From Actinomycetota bacterium (GTDB lineage Bacteria > Actinomycetota > Thermoleophilia > Miltoncostaeales > Miltoncostaeaceae), in contig SYFI01000158.1 in NCBI GenBank assembly GCA_005800465.1, positions 1 through 16,073 on the forward strand: a stretch of DNA of 16,073 bases, in the 5' to 3' direction. The notes under the pieces were generated by a model, which saw nothing but the letters and a program-made list of their open reading frames with translations, did not search any database and had not been told where the DNA came from. The translations under genes were made by a program, and so were the position numbers. Shown piece by piece: positions 12,857 to 16,073 of this stretch (positions within the stretch are counted from its first letter, which is position 1; each line of letters starts with the position of its first letter).

Positions 12857-14439
12857 GGCGTGCTCCGTCGTGCCTCGGTGCGCCGCTCCTGAGCCATGCG
12901 ATCGCCCTGACCTGTCATGTCGGTGTAATGCATGAGCGCTGCCAGCCCGGCATGGCCGGCCTCGTCGCGGATGGCAGTGAGCATGTCCTGCGCCACCCGA
13001 CGGTACGCGGCGTGCCCCTGTGGCTGGCTGCGCAGCTCGATCAGGTGCATGGCCTCTCTGGCATTCATGCGCATTGCGAAGCGGATGCGGTGGCTCATGG
13101 TCACCGCGTACGGGGCCTCGTCCGGTACGACGGTGATGAGGTCACGCCACAGGGTGGCTGAGGCCTCGTGCACCCGCGCGAATTCGTCGGCAACACTTGC
13201 AGCCTCGGCGTCGGGCGACGGCTCCCACCCCAACGTGGCACCCAGCGGCTGTGCCTCCAGCGTGAGCAGACGATGCCGTTGGAGATCGCGGTAGGCGCCG
13301 TAATCACAGGTGATCTCAAAGAGGTACTCGGTGGCCTCCAGTGCCCGACCCGGGCGCTCCCGGCGGTCGGAGCGCCCATCGGCCCACGCTGCGAGCATGC
13401 GCGAGCGCTCGGAGTGGGGCAGCGCCAGCACGCGGGCGCGCACCTCGTCGAGCGGCAGGCCCGACGACGGCCACAGCGCGTGAGCCAGCACACGGGCCTC
13501 GCCGTCGGGGTCGAACTCGAGCAGGCACACCACCGACCCATCATCGAATGCCCCGCCGGCATCGAGCACCGACGCGGCCATGGTGGTCGCACGATCATCG
13601 GTGGCCCTGCGGTACAGGCCGTGACGCTCGCCGCGGTCTTCGCGATCCACCCGGGTGAGGAAGTCGGGGATTACGTGGCGCAGTGCGGTGAGCACCTGGT
13701 CGCCCACCTCGTGGGCCTCGGCCAGGGGATGCGCACGCAGACGCATTACCAGCGACTCCCAGGCCTGCCCGCTTGCGTACACGCCCACGTTGGCCGTGGT
13801 GGCCGCGGGCAGCATGCCGCGCACCGCATCCAGCGCCCGGGCGCGAAGCGCACGCATGGCTGCGGCATCGTCGGTCGCTGATGCCTCTGTGGCCATGAGG
13901 TGGTCAAACACCACGGCGTTCAGGCGTGCGTAGGTGGCGAACGAATCGTCAAGTACCTGCTCGTAGCTGCTCAGCAGATCGGGGTCAGCAGCAATGCCGG
14001 GCGGCCGCACGTACTTCCAGCGGCCGTTCACCTGAGTGTCGTAGGGCACGTACCGCGTGGACTGCTCCAGATAGCTGGCCAGGCGCCCCCACTCGATGAC
14101 CTTGGTCAGCACGTTGCTCACGCCCTCGATGGCCACGTGCGCGCCACCCAACTGCGCCACAGAGTCATCCCCGTAATCGGCGAGCACCCGCTGGAAGAAC
14201 TCGCGGGCCCGGTCGGCCCCGACCTCGGGCTTACCCGCCGCCGCCGCGCCTCCGCCGGGAATGAACTCGTCCAGCAGGATGCGCCGCACCGAGTTGGCCG
14301 ACCGTGAGTAGCGCGCGAACAGCGCGCCCTTTACGGCCTCGGGCAGGTGGGTGAGTGCGAATACCGGCCCCACGGGGTCGGTGACGTAGGGCGCGATCCG
14401 CGCCCGCTCGTCGGGGGTGAGGTCGTCCCCGGCGCTCAT
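12853..14439 (-). CDS. Tandem ThyX-like (FAD-dependent thymidylate synthase family) protein
   Basis: A 528-residue protein with two ThyX-like halves. The N-terminal half has GDDSVAQLGGAHVAIEGVSNVLTKVIEWGRLASYLEQSTRY (90-130) and SGQAWESLVMRLRAHPLAEAHEVG (223-246). The C-terminal half has YRDLQRHRLLTLEAQPLG (383-400) and FAMRMNAREAMHLIELRSQPQGHAAYRRVAQ (454-484). Classical ThyX is about 220-260 residues and carries one motif, RHRxxSxNExSxRY. Here the EQSTRY part is in the first half (preceded by WGR, not RHR) and the RHR part in the second (followed by LLTLEAQ). It may still bind FAD and dUMP across the two halves, or may have changed function. It is twice the usual length. It lies 4 nt after the acidic protein gene and overlaps DUF1385 by 4 nt. 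Confidence 0.85.
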   Translation of the reverse strand: MSAGDDLTPDERARIAPYVTDPVGPVFALTHLPEAVKGALFARYSRSANSVRRILLDEFIPGGGAAAAGKPEVGADRAREFFQRVLADYGDDSVAQLGGAHVAIEGVSNVLTKVIEWGRLASYLEQSTRYVPYDTQVNGRWKYVRPPGIAADPDLLSSYEQVLDDSFATYARLNAVVFDHLMATEASATDDAAAMRALRARALDAVRGMLPAATTANVGVYASGQAWESLVMRLRAHPLAEAHEVGDQVLTALRHVIPDFLTRVDREDRGERHGLYRRATDDRATTMAASVLDAGGAFDDGSVVCLLEFDPDGEARVLAHALWPSSGLPLDEVRARVLALPHSERSRMLAAWADGRSDRRERPGRALEATEYLFEITCDYGAYRDLQRHRLLTLEAQPLGATLGWEPSPDAEAASVADEFARVHEASATLWRDLITVVPDEAPYAVTMSHRIRFAMRMNAREAMHLIELRSQPQGHAAYRRVAQDMLTAIRDEAGHAGLAALMHYTDMTGQGDRMAQERRTEARRSTP

Positions 14440-14443
14440 CGCA

Positions 14444-15109
14444 TCAGGAGATGTCGTCGTCCACGGCCTCGGCCGCGCCCAACTCGCGCCGTCCCGAGAA
14501 GAGGTCGTTCAGGCGATCGCGAATCTCAAGGTCGCCGTGATAGCGGGCCACCATTGACCACTCGTCAGCCAGCATCACGGGGATACCCTCGACTTCGCGC
14601 TCGTCATCGGCGATGTCGTCGTCGATGTCAAGAGGGATGTCAATCGTGTGGTGGCCGTCGGTAAAGAAGTAGTCGTTCAGGCGCTCACGGATGTCGGCGT
14701 CCTTGCTGACGACGGCAATCTCCACCCACGTGGCGGCCAGCATCGCGATCTCGCCGGTGCGCGTGCGCACGACCGCGCGCTCGTGGTCGTGGTCGCCGTG
14801 CGAATGCCACGACACCTCCTCGGTGAGGCCGGCGTCGAGTGCCTGCGACAGGCGGTGGGGAATCCCCTCATGCATGAGCGACGAGCGCAGCATGTACACC
14901 CGCTCGTCCGAATCGTCGGGCAGCGTGACGCGGAAGCCCTCCTCCTCGACGGCCGTACCGCCATTGGCGGCGATCAGTTCGCCCACCGCGCGCAACGGAT
15001 CGTCCTGCCTGCCCTGCGCCCGCTCGCCCGATGACTGTGCCTCGGCGTAGCGGAAGAGCCTGCGGAACTCCGCCTGGGACATGGGTCCGATCTCCACCTC
15101 GATAGTCAC
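14444..15109 (-). CDS. Acidic, His-rich protein of unknown function with an internal repeat
   Basis: A 221-residue soluble protein I do not recognise. The N-terminal part starts MTIEVEIGPMSQAEFRRLFRYAEA. The middle holds a histidine cluster WHSHGDHDHE (101-110) that could bind metal. The C-terminal part contains two copies of a 22-residue unit without gaps: WVEIAVVSKDADIRERLNDYFF (128-149) and WSMVARYHGDLEIRDRLNDLFS (184-205), separated by an Asp-rich stretch IDIPLDIDDDIADDEREVE. The tail is acidic (EAVDDDIS). The GTG start at 15109 overlaps the rarA stop (GTGA) and has GGAGGAG 5 nt upstream, so the start is well supported. The gene ends 4 nt before the ThyX-like start. Its role is unknown. 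Confidence 0.78.
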   Translation of the reverse strand: MTIEVEIGPMSQAEFRRLFRYAEAQSSGERAQGRQDDPLRAVGELIAANGGTAVEEEGFRVTLPDDSDERVYMLRSSLMHEGIPHRLSQALDAGLTEEVSWHSHGDHDHERAVVRTRTGEIAMLAATWVEIAVVSKDADIRERLNDYFFTDGHHTIDIPLDIDDDIADDEREVEGIPVMLADEWSMVARYHGDLEIRDRLNDLFSGRRELGAAEAVDDDIS

Positions 15110-16073
15110 GCGTACTCCTCCCGGTCATCAACGGGCGGCATGGTGTCAGACGCCGCACTCCTCTGCGCCTGTTCGCGTAACTGGTGAAGGTGCGCGGCAT
15201 ATGCGGCCTCGGTACCCACGGCACCGGGCTCAAAGAACGTGATGCCCTCCATGCCCTCAGGCATGCAGGAGTGCCCGGTCACGCGGTCGGGCACCGAGTG
15301 GGGATTGACGTACCCGGTGCCGTGCCCCAGATTGCGTTTATTGGTGCCGCTCGCATCGCGCAGCGCAAGCGGCGGGGCCTTGGCCCCCTCCGCCTCCACG
15401 AGCGCCATGGCCGCGTTGATGCCCTGGTATGACGCATTGCCCTTCGGTGCCAGCGCCATGTAGGTCACCGCTTGCGCCAGATTGATGCGCGCCTCGGGCA
15501 TGCCCACAAACTCCACTGCGCGCGCAACAGCCACGGCCACCTCGATGGCCCGCGGGTCGGCGTTGCCAATGTCCTCGCTGGCCAGCACGATGATGCGCCG
15601 GGCGATGAACTTCGGGTCCTCGCCCCCCTGCAACATCACTGCCAGCCAGTACAGGGCGGCATCGGGGTCGCTGCCGCGCATGCTCTTGATAAAGGCCGAG
15701 ATCACGTTGTAGTGCTGATCGCCGCCCTTGTCGTACACCACGGCCCTGCCGCCGGCGCGCTCCACGACGACGGTCGTGATGGGTCCATCCCCGGCAAGCC
15801 CGGCAGATGCCTCCAGCAGGTTGAGCGCAAAGCGCGCATCGCCGCCACTGCGCGCCACCATGGCGTTTCGTGACTCCTCTGCCACCGCGACTGACCCCCC
15901 GAGCCCCCGGGGGTCGGCGATCGCACGGTCGATGAGGTCGGCGATCTCCTCATCGGTGAGCGACTCCAGCACTAACACGCGCATGCGCGACACCAGCGCG
16001 GCATTCACTTCGTAATACGGGTTCTCGGTGGTGGCACCGATGAGGGTCACCACCCCCTCCTCCACGGCGGGCA
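15106..16073 (-). CDS. rarA: RarA/MgsA replication-associated AAA+ ATPase (5' end outside window)
   Basis: This is the C-terminal 321 residues of a RarA/MgsA/WRNIP1 family clamp-loader-like AAA+ ATPase, which acts at stalled replication forks. The visible part starts inside the ATPase domain (PAVEEGVVTLIGATTENPYYEVNAALVSRMRV, including sensor 1 and the Arg-containing SRM), followed by GDARFALNLLEA (sensor 2). It then has the family-specific tetramer domain: DKGGDQHYNVISAFIKSMRGSDPDAALYWLAVMLQGGEDPKFIARRIIVLASEDIG and the tail HGTGYVNPHS. Walker A and B lie beyond 16073. The frame stays open to the edge, so the GTG at 16065 is an internal codon and not the start. The stop overlaps the GTG of the next gene. 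It is the first visible gene of the long right-hand cluster. Confidence 0.95.
   Translation of the reverse strand, partial: PAVEEGVVTLIGATTENPYYEVNAALVSRMRVLVLESLTDEEIADLIDRAIADPRGLGGSVAVAEESRNAMVARSGGDARFALNLLEASAGLAGDGPITTVVVERAGGRAVVYDKGGDQHYNVISAFIKSMRGSDPDAALYWLAVMLQGGEDPKFIARRIIVLASEDIGNADPRAIEVAVAVARAVEFVGMPEARINLAQAVTYMALAPKGNASYQGINAAMALVEAEGAKAPPLALRDASGTNKRNLGHGTGYVNPHSVPDRVTGHSCMPEGMEGITFFEPGAVGTEAAYAAHLHQLREQAQRSAASDTMPPVDDREEYA

Noticed and set aside
15890..15916. GACCCCC/GGGGGTC inverted repeat
   Set aside because: It lies in rarA coding sequence (DPRGLGG), and runs of C and G make it likely by chance.
1..16073. CRISPR array, tRNA, rRNA, insertion sequence or phage gene
   Set aside because: No regularly spaced repeats, no tRNA-like cloverleaf or rRNA segment and no transposase or integrase motifs were seen on either strand when reading by eye.

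Overview
The window is about 16 kb of dense, high-GC DNA (roughly 60-80% GC in the lines counted by eye), typical of a free-living actinobacterium. A ClgR-type regulator joined to clpP, leaderless-looking promoters (TANNNT 6-8 nt before a start codon), many GTG starts and a mycobacterial-style Fe-S helicase-nuclease all point that way. A deep-branching class such as Thermoleophilia is possible, but that is only a guess. I saw no rRNA, tRNA, CRISPR array, phage gene or transposase, and no gene-free stretch longer than 129 bp.

Left block, minus strand, 2895 down to 1 and beyond: a DUF1015 protein, an inositol-monophosphatase-family phosphatase, a small two-span membrane protein, a ClgR-like XRE regulator and the first 13 codons of clpP. 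The genes are nearly contiguous. Two CGCT-N3-AGCG boxes 21 bp apart sit at the clgR start and resemble the ClgR operator.

Centre, plus strand, 3025 to 6862: a UvrD/PcrA-type helicase fused to a C-terminal Fe-S PD-(D/E)XK nuclease, followed 10 nt later by an OB-fold plus HD-domain (YhaM-like) nuclease. These look like a two-gene nucleic-acid processing operon. The divergent gap to DUF1015 (2896-3024) holds a perfect 28-bp inverted repeat with a 4-nt loop, the most striking non-coding structure here.

Right block, minus strand, 16073 down to 6875: ten genes, most with 4-nt NTGA overlaps or a few bases between them. In transcription order: rarA (cut by the window edge), an acidic His-rich unknown protein, a tandem ThyX-like protein, a DUF1385 membrane protein, a YcnI-like copper-binding protein, a nicotinate phosphoribosyltransferase, methylmalonyl-CoA epimerase, a B12-binding radical SAM enzyme of lower GC, a 74-residue unknown, and a YchF-like GTPase/ATPase. 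Two of these (the nicotinate phosphoribosyltransferase and YchF-like genes) seem to start at CTG.

Most genes are housekeeping. The parts most worth following up are the palindrome, the tandem ThyX protein with its signature motif split between the two halves, the paired ClgR-like boxes, the CTG starts, and the unknown small proteins.
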